A stretch of 64,000 nucleotides of DNA from Lutibacter litoralis (GCF_014646675.1 NZ_BMNS01000010.1:1-64000); one strand, 5' to 3'. Shown: positions 17,753-27,187, counted from the first letter of the stretch. Numbers and translations: made by a program. The notes: generated from the sequence alone by a model not told the origin.

Positions 17753-18322
17753 CTAGTCAACTACCTTAAGGTCTTCAGTCTCTTCAGAATTTTCAAAAAA
17801 GCTAAACATATTTCCACCATATTTTTTTTGATAGCTAAGTTTTGAATGTGTTTCTAATTTGGTGTGTTTAGAATGTTCAACAACAAGTAATCCGTTGTTA
17901 TTTAATAAGTTATTTTCAAAAACTTGATTTACAATTTTTTCAAATTTTTCTAATTCGAATTCATAGGGAGGATCTACAAAAATAACATCAAATTTAGCGC
18001 TAGATTTTTCTAAATATTTAAAAACATCGCTTTTTATGGTATGTATATCGGCTTCTAAAATTTTAGAAGTTTCATTTATAAATTTTATACAACCAAAATT
18101 AGCATCTACAGCCGTAATATTTGCAGTTCCTCTTGATGCAAACTCGTAACTAATATTTCCAGTTCCAGAAAATAAATCCAACACTACTAAATCATTAAAG
18201 TAATAAAGGTTATTTAGAATGTTAAATAATGCTTCCTTAGCCATATCAGTTGTTGGCCTAACTGGTAATTTTTTTGGAGCTTGAATTCGTTTACTTTTAA
18301 ATTTCCCTGAGATTATGCGCAT
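17753..18322 (-). CDS. rsmD: 16S rRNA (guanine(966)-N2)-methyltransferase RsmD
   Basis: SAM-dependent methyltransferase acting on 16S rRNA. It opens with the family signature 'MRIISGKFKSKRI' and 'RPTTDMAKEALFNIL' (residues 22-36). Motif I is 'VLDLFSGTGNISYE' and the catalytic motif DPPY lies in 'VIFVDPPYEF'. Length of 189 aa is typical. It overlaps the upstream DUF3822 gene by one base. The C-terminal 'GGNMFSFFE' end is usual for the Bacteroidota form. Confidence 0.95.
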   Translation of the reverse strand: MRIISGKFKSKRIQAPKKLPVRPTTDMAKEALFNILNNLYYFNDLVVLDLFSGTGNISYEFASRGTANITAVDANFGCIKFINETSKILEADIHTIKSDVFKYLEKSSAKFDVIFVDPPYEFELEKFEKIVNQVFENNLLNNNGLLVVEHSKHTKLETHSKLSYQKKYGGNMFSFFENSEETEDLKVVD

Positions 18323-19161
18323 TAAAATTGATTTAAAACTGTAAAGTTGGCATGTGCCGAAATTCCATTTACCAATGTTTGCTGTTTTTTTGGTTCATAA
18401 AATTTAATATTTCTAATATATTGATAAAGGATGGTATATAATTCAGATTCTCTCTCGATATCACCTAAAAGAATTAAATTAAACTCTTCAGTGTCCAAAT
18501 TTAGTTGTTCTGCGACAAAAAGAATGTAATAAATGAAATCTTCTTTGGTTTTAAAAGAAAAATAATTGAACAGTTCTAATTTTTTATTTTTAAATACTAC
18601 TAATTCAAAATTTAAATTAGAAACGTTTACAAAACAATAATCTTCACTTTGGTTTTTAAATTGATTTAAAAGTGTTTCAATTAAAACTGTAGAAGAGTGT
18701 TTAAATATAAATGTTCCGTAAATATCAAGTAAAAAATTATTAATATTTACAAATGGGATATAAACATTTACTATTTCAGAATTACTAATTTCATCATAAG
18801 TAATATAATCATTATCAAGTACTTTTATAGTATTTTGTAAATAATACTTTAAATCTTCCTTATTGAAAAAGGGAAGTGGAACTTGCGTAATTAAGTTATT
18901 AAGATGAGTTACGTTAACAGAAGTATATTTTAATTTGAGTAGGGCTTCCTGCGAATACAGTTGCTTTACCAGATTCAAATGTTCAAACGGTGTTGGAGTA
19001 TTGGAAAATTCGTATTTTGCAAATACGGCAATACTATTGCTTGGTTTGTTATATACACAAAAAGAAAATCCATCCAAACTAAGTTGGATGGATAAATGGT
19101 TTTCTTCTAGATTTTTATAATCTAAAGAATTATTCGTTATCTTTCTTATCTCCTTTATCAT
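18322..19161 (-). CDS. DUF3822 family protein
   Basis: Conserved Bacteroidota protein of about 279 aa, regularly found directly upstream of rsmD. It has an actin-like alternating strand pattern with 'HLSIQLSLDGFSFCVYN' near the N-terminus and 'LILLGDIERESELYTIL' near the C-terminus, and no catalytic motif I can name. The frame is open back to 19188, but I prefer the ATG at 19161, which reduces the overlap with the upstream membrane protein to about 30 bp. The function is unknown. Confidence 0.8.
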   Translation of the reverse strand: MIKEIRKITNNSLDYKNLEENHLSIQLSLDGFSFCVYNKPSNSIAVFAKYEFSNTPTPFEHLNLVKQLYSQEALLKLKYTSVNVTHLNNLITQVPLPFFNKEDLKYYLQNTIKVLDNDYITYDEISNSEIVNVYIPFVNINNFLLDIYGTFIFKHSSTVLIETLLNQFKNQSEDYCFVNVSNLNFELVVFKNKKLELFNYFSFKTKEDFIYYILFVAEQLNLDTEEFNLILLGDIERESELYTILYQYIRNIKFYEPKKQQTLVNGISAHANFTVLNQF

Positions 19162-19861
19162 AAAATGGAGGCCAGTTGCCGTCTTCACTTACTTCACCTA
19201 AAGAACCAACTCTAACATATTCACCTCTAATTTCTTCCCCACCAATTGCTTCTTTTTCTTGTTTTACTAGGTTTATATCCATTCCTTTTAAGATTAAAGC
19301 TTTATCTACTTTCACTTCAAAAACAGGAGCTTTTAAACCAGCTATTTTTTCAATAAAACCAACTTCAATTTTAAATTTTTGATCTGTACCTGGAATCTGC
19401 ATCATATTCTTATAATTTGTTCCTACAAATTGTGTTCTAACATCTTCATATCCAATAGTATCAACAACTCTTTCTTCAATTTCTTTAGTAATGCCACCAC
19501 CAACATTTATGGTTTTTGGTACGTTTCTAGTTTGTGTTAATGCAAACTTAGCTGTATCAATAAATTTTATAAGATCTTCTCCATTAGCAGTATAGGTTCC
19601 CGTAACTTTTTTATGAGCAACTTCTGCATCACGTATAATTTTTAGGTTGGAAATAACTTTGGCATACCTTTCTTTTTTCTCTTTATTAAATTTAATTGGC
19701 TTTCTAATTTCAAAGTTAATTTTATAAACTAATAAGGCTGCAAGTCCAATAAGTATTATTGAAACTATCCAATGTAATTTTCTTGGAATATAATTAACAA
19801 TTGCATACGCTAAAAGGCCTGTAACCAAAATACCCGCAAGGATAATTAAAATTGTTGTCAT
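19130..19861 (-). CDS. hypothetical membrane-anchored protein
   Basis: 243-aa protein that I do not recognise as a named family, although the type is common in Flavobacteriia. It has two N-terminal membrane segments (about residues 4-24 and 31-48). A soluble part follows with a pilin-like stretch 'VISNLKIIRDAEVAHKKVTG' (about residues 69-88), a Gly-rich turn 'NVGGGITKEIEE' and a charged, acidic tail. Its 3' end overlaps the DUF3822 start, so the three genes (this, DUF3822, rsmD) form an operon. A -7 element TAGATTTG lies at 19890-19897 on the minus strand. Location is probably the inner membrane with the domain outside. Confidence 0.7.
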   Translation of the reverse strand: MTTILIILAGILVTGLLAYAIVNYIPRKLHWIVSIILIGLAALLVYKINFEIRKPIKFNKEKKERYAKVISNLKIIRDAEVAHKKVTGTYTANGEDLIKFIDTAKFALTQTRNVPKTINVGGGITKEIEERVVDTIGYEDVRTQFVGTNYKNMMQIPGTDQKFKIEVGFIEKIAGLKAPVFEVKVDKALILKGMDINLVKQEKEAIGGEEIRGEYVRVGSLGEVSEDGNWPPFYDKGDKKDNE

Positions 19862-19889
19862 TTGAATTTTCTTTTTTTATGTGTGTACG

Positions 19890-19950
19890 CAAATCTACAA
19901 ATTTTTTTTAATGAGAAAAACTTTTAAGGTAAAATCAATTTGTATATTTG
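19890..19950. promoter_or_regulatory. divergent promoters (membrane-protein operon and RecD-like helicase)
   Basis: The minus strand has TAGATTTG (19890-19897) upstream of the gene starting at 19861. The plus strand has TATATTTG (19943-19950) upstream of the helicase. Both match TAnnTTTG. The plus element covers a possible TTG start at 19948, which is why the helicase must start at ATG 19966. Confidence 0.65.
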
Positions 19951-19965
19951 AAATTTATTATAGAT

Positions 19966-21393
19966 ATGATTAAAACACCATCTGAATTCTACAAAAAACT
20001 ACTTGAAAAGTTTCCTTTTGAACCTACTAATTCGCAAAATATTTTATTAGAAGATTTGTCTAATTTTATTTTTGACACAAATAAGGAATCTTTATTCTTA
20101 ATTAAAGGTTATGCAGGTACCGGAAAAACCACGACAATTAGTACTGTGGTTAATAATTTATGGAAAATTGGAAAAAAAGCAGTATTGCTAGCGCCAACTG
20201 GTAGAGCTGCTAAAGTAATTTCGGGATATTCAAAAAGACAAGCATTTACAATTCATAAAAAAATTTATTTTCCTAAAAAAAATAGAGGAGGAGGTGTAGA
20301 TTTTACATTGCAACCAAATAAACATTCTAATACTATTTTTATTATTGATGAAGCCTCAATGATACCTGATAGTCCAACGAACGGTAAATTATTTGAAAAA
20401 GGCTCTTTGTTAGACGATTTAATTTCATTTGTATATTCTGGGGTGCAATGCAAAATTATTTTTATTGGAGATACCGCCCAATTACCACCGGTTAAATTAG
20501 ACATAAGTCCTGCCTTAGATGCTCAAAAACTTGCACTTAATTACGATAAAGAAATTACTGAAATTGAATTAAATGAGGTAATGCGACAGCATAAAGATTC
20601 TGGAATTTTAATTAACGCAACAGAATTACGCCTTATTATTGCAAACAATGGGAATGAAACGTTTCAATTTAAATTAGGTTTTCCAGATTTAATTAGGTTA
20701 ATAGATGGCTATGATATTGAAGATGCTATCAATAGTGCTTATGACAATATTGGAGTTGAAGATACTGCGTTTATTGTGCGATCTAACAAACGTGCTAACC
20801 AATACAATCAACAAATTAGAAGTAAAATTAGAGGACAAGAAAACGAAATCTCTACTGGAGATTTTATAATGATTGTAAAAAATAATTATTTCTGGCTAAA
20901 AGACTCTAGTGAAGCTGGTTTTATTGCAAATGGTGATATTTGCGAAATTCTACAAATTTATAATACCAAAGAATTATATGGATTTAGATTTGCTGAAGTT
21001 AAAGTAAGAATGATTGATTATCCAAATCAAAAACCATTCGATACGGTGTTATTATTAGATACCTTAACTTCCGAAACACCATCTTTATCTTATGAAGAAT
21101 CTAACAAACTATACCACGAAGTTGGTAAAGATTTTGCTCACGAAAAATCCAAATACAAACAATTATTAGGAATAAAAAATAGCAAATATTTTAATGCCCT
21201 ACAAGTTAAATTCTCCTATGCCGTTACATGTCATAAATCTCAAGGTGGACAATGGAAAACTGTTTTTGTGGAGCAGCCATATTTACCTGATGGACAAAGT
21301 GTTGAGTATTTACGTTGGTTGTATACAGCTGTAACTAGAGCAGAAGAGAGGGTTTATTTAATAGGTTTTGAAGAAGCTTTTTTTATTGAATAA
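19966..21393 (+). CDS. RecD-like ATP-dependent DNA helicase (AAA_30/UvrD_C_2)
   Basis: Superfamily 1B-type 5'-3' helicase of 475 aa. Walker A is GYAGTGKT (residues 48-55). 'FIIDEASMIPD' is Walker B, 'FIGDTAQLPPV' is motif III, and 'VTCHKSQGGQW' with 'LYTAVTRAEERVYLIG' near the C-terminus are motifs V and VI. The start ATG 19966 is chosen because an upstream TTG in frame overlaps the promoter. This is the family annotated as ATP-dependent RecD-like helicase or exodeoxyribonuclease V alpha-like; no nuclease domain is present. It stands alone. Confidence 0.87.
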   Translation: MIKTPSEFYKKLLEKFPFEPTNSQNILLEDLSNFIFDTNKESLFLIKGYAGTGKTTTISTVVNNLWKIGKKAVLLAPTGRAAKVISGYSKRQAFTIHKKIYFPKKNRGGGVDFTLQPNKHSNTIFIIDEASMIPDSPTNGKLFEKGSLLDDLISFVYSGVQCKIIFIGDTAQLPPVKLDISPALDAQKLALNYDKEITEIELNEVMRQHKDSGILINATELRLIIANNGNETFQFKLGFPDLIRLIDGYDIEDAINSAYDNIGVEDTAFIVRSNKRANQYNQQIRSKIRGQENEISTGDFIMIVKNNYFWLKDSSEAGFIANGDICEILQIYNTKELYGFRFAEVKVRMIDYPNQKPFDTVLLLDTLTSETPSLSYEESNKLYHEVGKDFAHEKSKYKQLLGIKNSKYFNALQVKFSYAVTCHKSQGGQWKTVFVEQPYLPDGQSVEYLRWLYTAVTRAEERVYLIGFEEAFFIE

Positions 21394-21442
21394 ATTAGTA
21401 AGTAAAGGGGGGCTAATACCAACTACTTGATACTAAAAAACA

Positions 21443-21763
21443 CTATTTAAACATATCCATGCCTGGAATATTTGGCATACCATCTTTTGCAGCTGCAGCC
21501 AGTTCTGTTTCGCTAATTGAATGGGCTTTTTCCAATGCCTTATTTAACGCTAGTAGTAAATAGTCTTCAATTTCTTCTTTGTCAGTTAATTCATCGGAAA
21601 TTGATATATTTTTAACCAATCTATTGGCTGTAACAGTTACTTTAACTTTACCATTTCCAGCCTCACCATCAATAAAAATAGTATTTAATCTTTCCTTAGT
21701 AGCTTCAATTTTTTCTTGAGCTTCTTTAAGTTTTCCCATCATATTAGATAAATTTCCAAACAT
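21443..21763 (-). CDS. YbaB/EbfC family nucleoid-associated protein
   Basis: 106-aa DNA-binding protein of the YbaB/EbfC family. An N-terminal Met/Lys-rich helix '[18 protein letters not shown]' (residues 9-26) leads into the beta sheet '[19 protein letters not shown]', and a C-terminal helix precedes the Met/Pro-rich end. It may act as a nucleoid protein or transcription-associated factor. In many bacteria ybaB lies beside dnaX and recR, but here it is alone and diverges from the oligopeptidase gene. Confidence 0.9.
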   Translation of the reverse strand: MFGNLSNMMGKLKEAQEKIEATKERLNTIFIDGEAGNGKVKVTVTANRLVKNISISDELTDKEEIEDYLLLALNKALEKAHSISETELAAAAKDGMPNIPGMDMFK

Positions 21764-21792
21764 TTTATTTTAATTTTAACAAGTTACAAGCA

Positions 21793-21809
21793 CAAATATA
21801 GTATTTTTG
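21793..21809. promoter_or_regulatory. back-to-back promoters of ybaB and the oligopeptidase gene
   Basis: The two -7 elements are one base apart on opposite strands: TATATTTG on the minus strand (21793-21800) and TATTTTTG on the plus strand (21802-21809). Both match TAnnTTTG exactly. RNA polymerase could not occupy both at once. Confidence 0.65.
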
Positions 21810-21831
21810 CGAATTAGTAAAAAAGATTAAA

Positions 21832-23892
21832 ATGTCTGAATATAAAATTTCTGCTCCAATTGCAGAAAAGATTGAAAAGGAATTAACAATTCATAATGAT
21901 GTTAGAATAGATAATTATTACTGGTTGAATCAAAAGGAAAACCCAAAAGTAATTGACTATTTAAATGCTGAGAATAATTATTACGATGCTAAAACAGCAC
22001 ATACAAAAACATTTCAAGAGGATTTATTTGAAGAAATGAAATCTCGAATTAAGGAAGATGATGAGTCGGTTCCTTATAAAAAGAATGATTATTATTACAC
22101 AACGCGTTTCGAAACGGGAAAACAATATCCGATTTATGCACGTAAAAAAGAGTCTTTAGAAGCTGTTGAAGAAATAATGTTTGAAGTGAATAAGCTAGCC
22201 GAAGGTCATAATTTTTACAAACTTTCTGGGTTATCCATAAGTCCAAACAATAAATATGCTGCTTATGGTGTAGATACGGTTGGTAGAAGAGAATATACAT
22301 TGCAGTTTAAAGATTTAGAAACTGGAGAATTATTTCCTGAAAAAATTAAAAATACCACAGGTGGAGCAGCTTGGGCTACAGACAATAAAACAGTTTTTTA
22401 TACCCAAAAAAATCCAATTACATTAAGAAGTGAAAAGATATTTCGTCATATTTTAGGAACAGACCCTTCTTCAGATGTAGAAGTGTTTTATGAAAATGAA
22501 GAAGCATTTAGTACATATGTGTACAGAACAAAATCGGATAAATACCTAATAATAGGTTCACATAGTTCCGTATCTACCGAATATAGAATATTAGAAGCTG
22601 ATAATCCGACTGGTAATTTTAGAATATTTCAAACTAGAGAGCGCGATTTAGAATATAATATTGCGCATTATGATCACAATTTTTACGTGTTAACTAATAA
22701 AGATAACGCAACTAATTTTAAGTTGATGAAAACTTCAAGTAAGAAAACATCAAAAGAAAATTGGCAAGATGTTCTGCCACACAGAGCAGATGTTTTATTA
22801 GAAGATATATCAATATTTAAAGACTTTTTAGTTGTTGAAGAACGCAGTAACGGATTAAATAAAATAAGAATTATACGTTGGGATAATTCTGAAGATTTTT
22901 ACCTTCCTTTTGAAGAGGAAACTTACTCGGCGGGAGTTTATTACAATCCAGAATTTGATACAAATGTTATTCGTTATGGTTATAATTCAATGACCACTCC
23001 AAGTTCGGTAATAGATTTTAATGTAGATAGTAAAACCAAAGATATTAAAAAAGAACAACAGGTTTTAGGAGGTAAATTTGATAAAAATAATTATAAGAGT
23101 GAACGCTTATGGGCTACGGCTAAAGATGGAACAAAAATAGCAATTTCTTTAGTGTATAAAAAAAGTACTAAAATTTCAAAGAATACGCCGTTACTGTTAT
23201 ATGGCTATGGATCTTATGGGCATACAATAGACGCAGGTTTTAGTTCTACACGATTAAGTTTATTAGATAGAGGGTTTGTTTTTGCAATTGCACATGTAAG
23301 AGGAAGTGAATATTTAGGACGTAATTGGTACGAAAACGGTAAACTTTTAAATAAACTAAATACTTTTTATGATTTTATTGATTGTGCTAAATTTTTAATT
23401 CAAGAAAAATATACTTCACCAAAACATTTATATGCAAGTGGTGGATCTGCAGGCGGTTTATTAATGGGAGCAGTTATAAATTTAAATCCTGAATTATTTA
23501 ATGGAGTAGTTGCTTCAGTTCCTTTTGTAGACGTACTAACAACTATGTTAGATGATAGCATTCCACTTACAACTGGGGAATATGATGAATGGGGGAATCC
23601 AAATGAAAAGGAGTCTTATGATTATATGAAATTATATTCACCTTACGATAATGTTAAACGTCAAAACTATCCAAACATGTTGGTAACAACAGGGCTTCAT
23701 GACTCTCAAGTGCAGTATTTTGAGCCAGCAAAATGGGTAGCTAAATTGCGAGATTTTAAAACAGACAATAATTTACTAGTATTATATACAGATATGGAAG
23801 CTGGGCACGGCGGGGCTTCAGGTAGATTTGATGCTTTAAAAGAGATTGCAAGAGACTACAGTTTTATTATTGATTTAGAAGTTACACAATAA
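21832..23892 (+). CDS. S9A family oligopeptidase (oligopeptidase B/prolyl oligopeptidase)
   Basis: Serine peptidase cleaving short peptides, 686 aa. Residues about 10-400 form the beta-propeller, with the family opening 'ISAPIAEKIEKELTIHNDVRIDNYYWL' type. The catalytic alpha/beta-hydrolase domain has the nucleophile in 'ASGGSAGGLLMG', the Asp in 'GLHDSQVQYFEPAKW' and the His in 'EAGHGGASGR'. The last motif, with 'GEYDEWGNPNEKESYDYM', is typical of oligopeptidase B. No signal peptide is visible, so it should be cytosolic. Preference for basic residues is inferred from the family. Confidence 0.92.
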   Translation: MSEYKISAPIAEKIEKELTIHNDVRIDNYYWLNQKENPKVIDYLNAENNYYDAKTAHTKTFQEDLFEEMKSRIKEDDESVPYKKNDYYYTTRFETGKQYPIYARKKESLEAVEEIMFEVNKLAEGHNFYKLSGLSISPNNKYAAYGVDTVGRREYTLQFKDLETGELFPEKIKNTTGGAAWATDNKTVFYTQKNPITLRSEKIFRHILGTDPSSDVEVFYENEEAFSTYVYRTKSDKYLIIGSHSSVSTEYRILEADNPTGNFRIFQTRERDLEYNIAHYDHNFYVLTNKDNATNFKLMKTSSKKTSKENWQDVLPHRADVLLEDISIFKDFLVVEERSNGLNKIRIIRWDNSEDFYLPFEEETYSAGVYYNPEFDTNVIRYGYNSMTTPSSVIDFNVDSKTKDIKKEQQVLGGKFDKNNYKSERLWATAKDGTKIAISLVYKKSTKISKNTPLLLYGYGSYGHTIDAGFSSTRLSLLDRGFVFAIAHVRGSEYLGRNWYENGKLLNKLNTFYDFIDCAKFLIQEKYTSPKHLYASGGSAGGLLMGAVINLNPELFNGVVASVPFVDVLTTMLDDSIPLTTGEYDEWGNPNEKESYDYMKLYSPYDNVKRQNYPNMLVTTGLHDSQVQYFEPAKWVAKLRDFKTDNNLLVLYTDMEAGHGGASGRFDALKEIARDYSFIIDLEVTQ

Positions 23893-23980
23893 TTAAAAAA
23901 AAATATTAAATTTGCATATTGTAGATAATTAATCAAAAATTTTAATTTAAGTTTTTGATATTTTAATTAAACTATTTAAA

Positions 23981-25018
23981 ATGACACAAAATAAAGGTAT
24001 AAGTAACAATATTCTAGAACTTATAGGCGAAACTCCTTTAATTAGACTTAACACAATTACAAAAGATCTTCCAGGAAATTATTACGCAAAATACGAAGGC
24101 TTTAATCCAGGGCATTCTATGAAAGATAGAATTGCGTTACATATTATTGAAGAAGCTGAAAAACAAGGTATCTTAAAAGAAGGTAGTACAGTAATTGAAA
24201 CTACATCTGGTAATACCGGGTTTAGTATGGCTTTAGTAAGTATTATAAAAGGTTATAAATGTATATTGGCAGTTACATCTAAAGCAGCACCGGGTAAAAT
24301 TAACATGTTAAAAGCAATGGGTGCAAAAGTATATGTTTGCCCAGCTCATGTAAAAGCCGATGATCCTAGGTCTTACTATGAAGTAGCTAAGAGATTGCAT
24401 GCTGAAACCGCAAATTCTGTTTATATTAATCAGTATTTTAATCATTTAAATACTGAGGCACATTACAATTCTACAGGACCAGAAATTTGGCAACAAACCA
24501 AAGGAGAAATTACACATTTAATTGCCGCAAGTGGCACAGGTGGTACAATATCTGGGGTTTCAAAATATTTAAAAGAACAAAATCCAACTATTAAAACTTT
24601 AGGAGTTGATGCTTTTGGATCAATATTGAAAAAATTCCATGAAACAAGAGAATTCGATAAGAAAGAAATATATCCATATAGAATTGAAGGGTTAGGAAAA
24701 AATTTAATTCCATCTGCAACTGACTTTAATGTAATAGATGTATTTGAAAAAGTAACAGATGAGGCTGCAGCTCATAGAGCTAGAGAATTAGCTGTAACTG
24801 AAGGGTTATTTGCAGGTTATACAAGTGGCGCTATTATTCAAGCCACTATGCAATATGCTGAACAAGGGATGTTTAATGCGGATTCTAAAGTAGTTTTGAT
24901 ATTGCCTGATCACGGATCACGCTACATGGAAAAAATATATTGTGATGAATGGATGAAAGAACAAGGATTTTTTGATTCCCAAAAACACGCACATCAAGAA
25001 GTTGAATTTATTAAATAA
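23981..25018 (+). CDS. cysteine-synthase-family PLP enzyme, probable cysteate synthase
   Basis: Fold-type II PLP enzyme of 345 aa. Lys48 in 'NPGHSMKDR' should bind PLP, 'TTSGNTG' is the substrate loop, and '[11 protein letters not shown]' binds the phosphate of PLP. The substrate-side motif GHSMKD differs from the usual cysteine synthase GSVKD, which suggests a different substrate. The next gene, 147 bp downstream, is a serine-palmitoyltransferase-like enzyme of the type shown in Flavobacterium johnsoniae to condense cysteate with an acyl group to capnine. I therefore infer cysteate formation from O-phosphoserine and sulfite; ordinary cysteine synthase remains possible. Confidence 0.75.
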   Translation: MTQNKGISNNILELIGETPLIRLNTITKDLPGNYYAKYEGFNPGHSMKDRIALHIIEEAEKQGILKEGSTVIETTSGNTGFSMALVSIIKGYKCILAVTSKAAPGKINMLKAMGAKVYVCPAHVKADDPRSYYEVAKRLHAETANSVYINQYFNHLNTEAHYNSTGPEIWQQTKGEITHLIAASGTGGTISGVSKYLKEQNPTIKTLGVDAFGSILKKFHETREFDKKEIYPYRIEGLGKNLIPSATDFNVIDVFEKVTDEAAAHRARELAVTEGLFAGYTSGAIIQATMQYAEQGMFNADSKVVLILPDHGSRYMEKIYCDEWMKEQGFFDSQKHAHQEVEFIK

Positions 25019-25032
25019 AAAATTCTGAAAAC

Positions 25033-25073
25033 AAAAAAAGAGGCTTTAAAATTTATTTTTAGCCTCTTTTTTT
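25033..25073 (+). terminator. rho-independent terminator after the cysteine-synthase-family gene
   Basis: The stem AAAAAGAGGCT (25035-25045) pairs with AGCCTCTTTTT (25061-25071) around an AT-rich loop and is followed by T residues. It separates this gene from the acyltransferase gene, so the pair are probably not one simple transcript. Confidence 0.75.
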
Positions 25074-25165
25074 GTAATATTAACATTTGAATAGCACAAA
25101 AAAAATACCGTACTTTGCACCACTTAATATAAATGTAATATTGCATTTTTTGCAAAAGAATATAT

Positions 25166-26410
25166 ATGAAAGATTTATTTGAAAGAATAGTTAAAGATAA
25201 AGGTCCATTAGGGAAATGGGCTAAACAAGCTGAAGGTTATTACGTTTTTCCAAAGTTAGAAGGTGAAATTTCTAATAGAATGAAATTTAATGGAAAAGAA
25301 GTAATTACTTGGAGTATAAACGATTATTTAGGCTTGGCAAATCATCCAGAAGTTAGAAAAGCAGATGCAGAAGCTGCTGCAGAATACGGAATGGCTTACC
25401 CAATGGGAGCTAGAATGATGTCTGGACATACAAAATACCATGAGCAATTAGAAAATGAATGTGCAGACTTTGTAGATAAAGAAGCAGCGTATTTAGTAAA
25501 TTTTGGCTACCAAGGTATGGTTTCTGCAATTGACGCACTTGTAACTAAGCACGATGTTATAGTGTATGATATTGATTCTCATGCATGTATAATTGATGGT
25601 GTTAGATTGCACCATGGTAAACGTTATACTTATAAGCATAATGATATTGAAAGTTTAGAAAAAAACTTGCAACGAGCTACTAAAATTGCTGAAGAGAATA
25701 ATGGAGGAATTCTTGTTATTTCTGAGGGTGTATTTGGAATGAGAGGAGAGCAAGGAAAATTAAAAGAGATTGTTGCTTTAAAAGAAAAGTATAATTTTAG
25801 ATTACTTGTAGATGATGCACATGGTTTTGGAACTTTAGGTGAAGGAGGTAGAGGAGCAGGTTTTGAACAAGGTGTACAAGATGATATTGATGTTTATTTT
25901 GCAACTTTTGCAAAATCTATGGCTGGTATTGGTGCTTTTTTCGCAGCGGATAAGGACATTATTCAATACTTACAGTACAATATGCGTTCTCAAATGTTTG
26001 CAAAATCCTTACCTATGCCAATGGTAAAAGGAGCATTAAAACGTTTAGATATGTTACGCACTATGCCAGAGTTAAAAGAAAAACTGTGGGAAAATGTAAA
26101 TGCACTTCAAAACGGATTAAAAGAAAACGGTTTTAATATTGGTAAAACAAATACATGTGTTACTCCGGTATTTTTGGAAGGTGACATTCCTGAGGCTATG
26201 GCAATGGTAAATGATTTAAGAGAAAATTATGGTATCTTTTGTTCAATTGTGGTATATCCAGTAATTCCAAAAGGATTAATTATTCTTAGATTAATTCCAA
26301 CAACCACGCATACATTAGAAGATGTTAAGATTACAATTGAATCATTCTCTGCAATTCGTGAAAAACTTGAAAAAGGTATTTATAAGCGTATTGCTGCGTC
26401 TATGATCTAA
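25166..26410 (+). CDS. alpha-oxoamine synthase, probable cysteate-fatty acyl transferase (capnine synthesis)
   Basis: PLP-dependent fold-type I enzyme of the serine palmitoyltransferase/KBL/BioF family, 414 aa. 'TWSINDYLGLANHPEV' (residues 49-64), 'GARMMSGHTKYHEQLE' and 'LLVDDAHGFGTLGEGGRG' are family motifs. Lys250 in 'FATFAKSMAG' is the expected PLP lysine. The sequence type matches the conserved Flavobacteriia enzyme, one of which (Flavobacterium johnsoniae) makes capnine for sulfonolipids needed in gliding. The cysteate-synthase-like neighbour supports this. Serine palmitoyltransferase or 2-amino-3-ketobutyrate CoA ligase activity cannot be excluded without assay. Confidence 0.78.
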   Translation: MKDLFERIVKDKGPLGKWAKQAEGYYVFPKLEGEISNRMKFNGKEVITWSINDYLGLANHPEVRKADAEAAAEYGMAYPMGARMMSGHTKYHEQLENECADFVDKEAAYLVNFGYQGMVSAIDALVTKHDVIVYDIDSHACIIDGVRLHHGKRYTYKHNDIESLEKNLQRATKIAEENNGGILVISEGVFGMRGEQGKLKEIVALKEKYNFRLLVDDAHGFGTLGEGGRGAGFEQGVQDDIDVYFATFAKSMAGIGAFFAADKDIIQYLQYNMRSQMFAKSLPMPMVKGALKRLDMLRTMPELKEKLWENVNALQNGLKENGFNIGKTNTCVTPVFLEGDIPEAMAMVNDLRENYGIFCSIVVYPVIPKGLIILRLIPTTTHTLEDVKITIESFSAIREKLEKGIYKRIAASMI

Positions 26411-26437
26411 GAAATAGATACTATTAAGAAATAATAA

Positions 26438-26475
26438 AAAACAGTCTAGAATTATAAATTTTAGACTGTTTTTTT
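26438..26475. terminator. bidirectional terminator between the acyltransferase and crp/fnr genes
   Basis: The stem AAAACAGTCTA (26438-26448) pairs with TAGACTGTTTT (26462-26472), with T runs on the exit side of both strands. It serves two convergent genes. Confidence 0.85.
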
Positions 26476-26500
26476 CTGTATAGTATAAATAGTTTAAAAA

Positions 26501-27187
26501 TTAATACCCATCAGAAATATTTTTTAGAGCACTTTTATTAGAAATCTTAATGCGCTTTCCATGCAAGTCTATTACACCATCTTTTTTTAGATTAGAAAGT
26601 AATCTAATAGCAGACTCGGTTGCAGTTCCAATAGTATTTGCAATTTCTTCTCGTGTTAAAATAACATCAATAAAACCCTCATTATCAAGACCAAAAACAT
26701 CCTCTAAATGCAATAGCGTTTCAGCCAATCTATCTTTAACAGGTTTTTGAGCCATTTGAGATATTAAAGTATTTGCCTCATTTAGTTGATGAGAAATATT
26801 TTTCATTAAATTTAGAGAAAACTGATTATTATCTTTAATTGTATCTAAAATATCTCCTTTAGGAATAAAACAAACGTGCATATCTTCAAGTGCAATAGCA
26901 TTTAAACCTACCAATTCTTCACTTAATAAAGATCTATGCCCTAAGATATCACCTCCCTTAATAAACTTTATAATTTGTTCTTTTCCGTTGGTGTTTAGTT
27001 TTGTTAATTTACCTTTACCATCTTTAATGCAATATAGACCGTTTATGGTATTGCCTTCTGTCATTAAATTTTCTCCTTTTTTTATAATAAGAGATGTTTT
27101 ATGATCGGAAAACGTTTCCAATTCTTCATTTGTTAATGTTTTTAAAGCATTAAACCTTTTTATAATACATTGCCTGCAGTTCGACAT
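26501..27187 (-). CDS. Crp/Fnr family transcriptional regulator
   Basis: 228-aa regulator with a cyclic-nucleotide-like sensor domain (about 15-130, 'GDILGHRSLLSEE' turn) and a C-terminal winged helix. The helix-turn-helix reads 'LTREEIANTIGTATESAIRLLS'. The recognition part TATESAIRLL resembles the E-SxxR motif of FNR-type proteins, which contacts TGAT half-sites. Cys4 and Cys7 at the N-terminus, with Cys52 and Cys105, could hold an iron-sulfur cluster, though spacing differs from E. coli FNR. It diverges from ccoI, and FNR-like boxes precede ccoI and ccoS. Oxygen control of cbb3 oxidase is the likely role. Its own -7 element TAAATTTG is at 27218-27225. Confidence 0.85.
   Translation of the reverse strand: MSNCRQCIIKRFNALKTLTNEELETFSDHKTSLIIKKGENLMTEGNTINGLYCIKDGKGKLTKLNTNGKEQIIKFIKGGDILGHRSLLSEELVGLNAIALEDMHVCFIPKGDILDTIKDNNQFSLNLMKNISHQLNEANTLISQMAQKPVKDRLAETLLHLEDVFGLDNEGFIDVILTREEIANTIGTATESAIRLLSNLKKDGVIDLHGKRIKISNKSALKNISDGY

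Noticed and set aside
19948-19965. TTG start for the RecD-like helicase
   Set aside because: The codon lies within the TATATTTG promoter element, so it cannot be in the mRNA; ATG 19966 is used.
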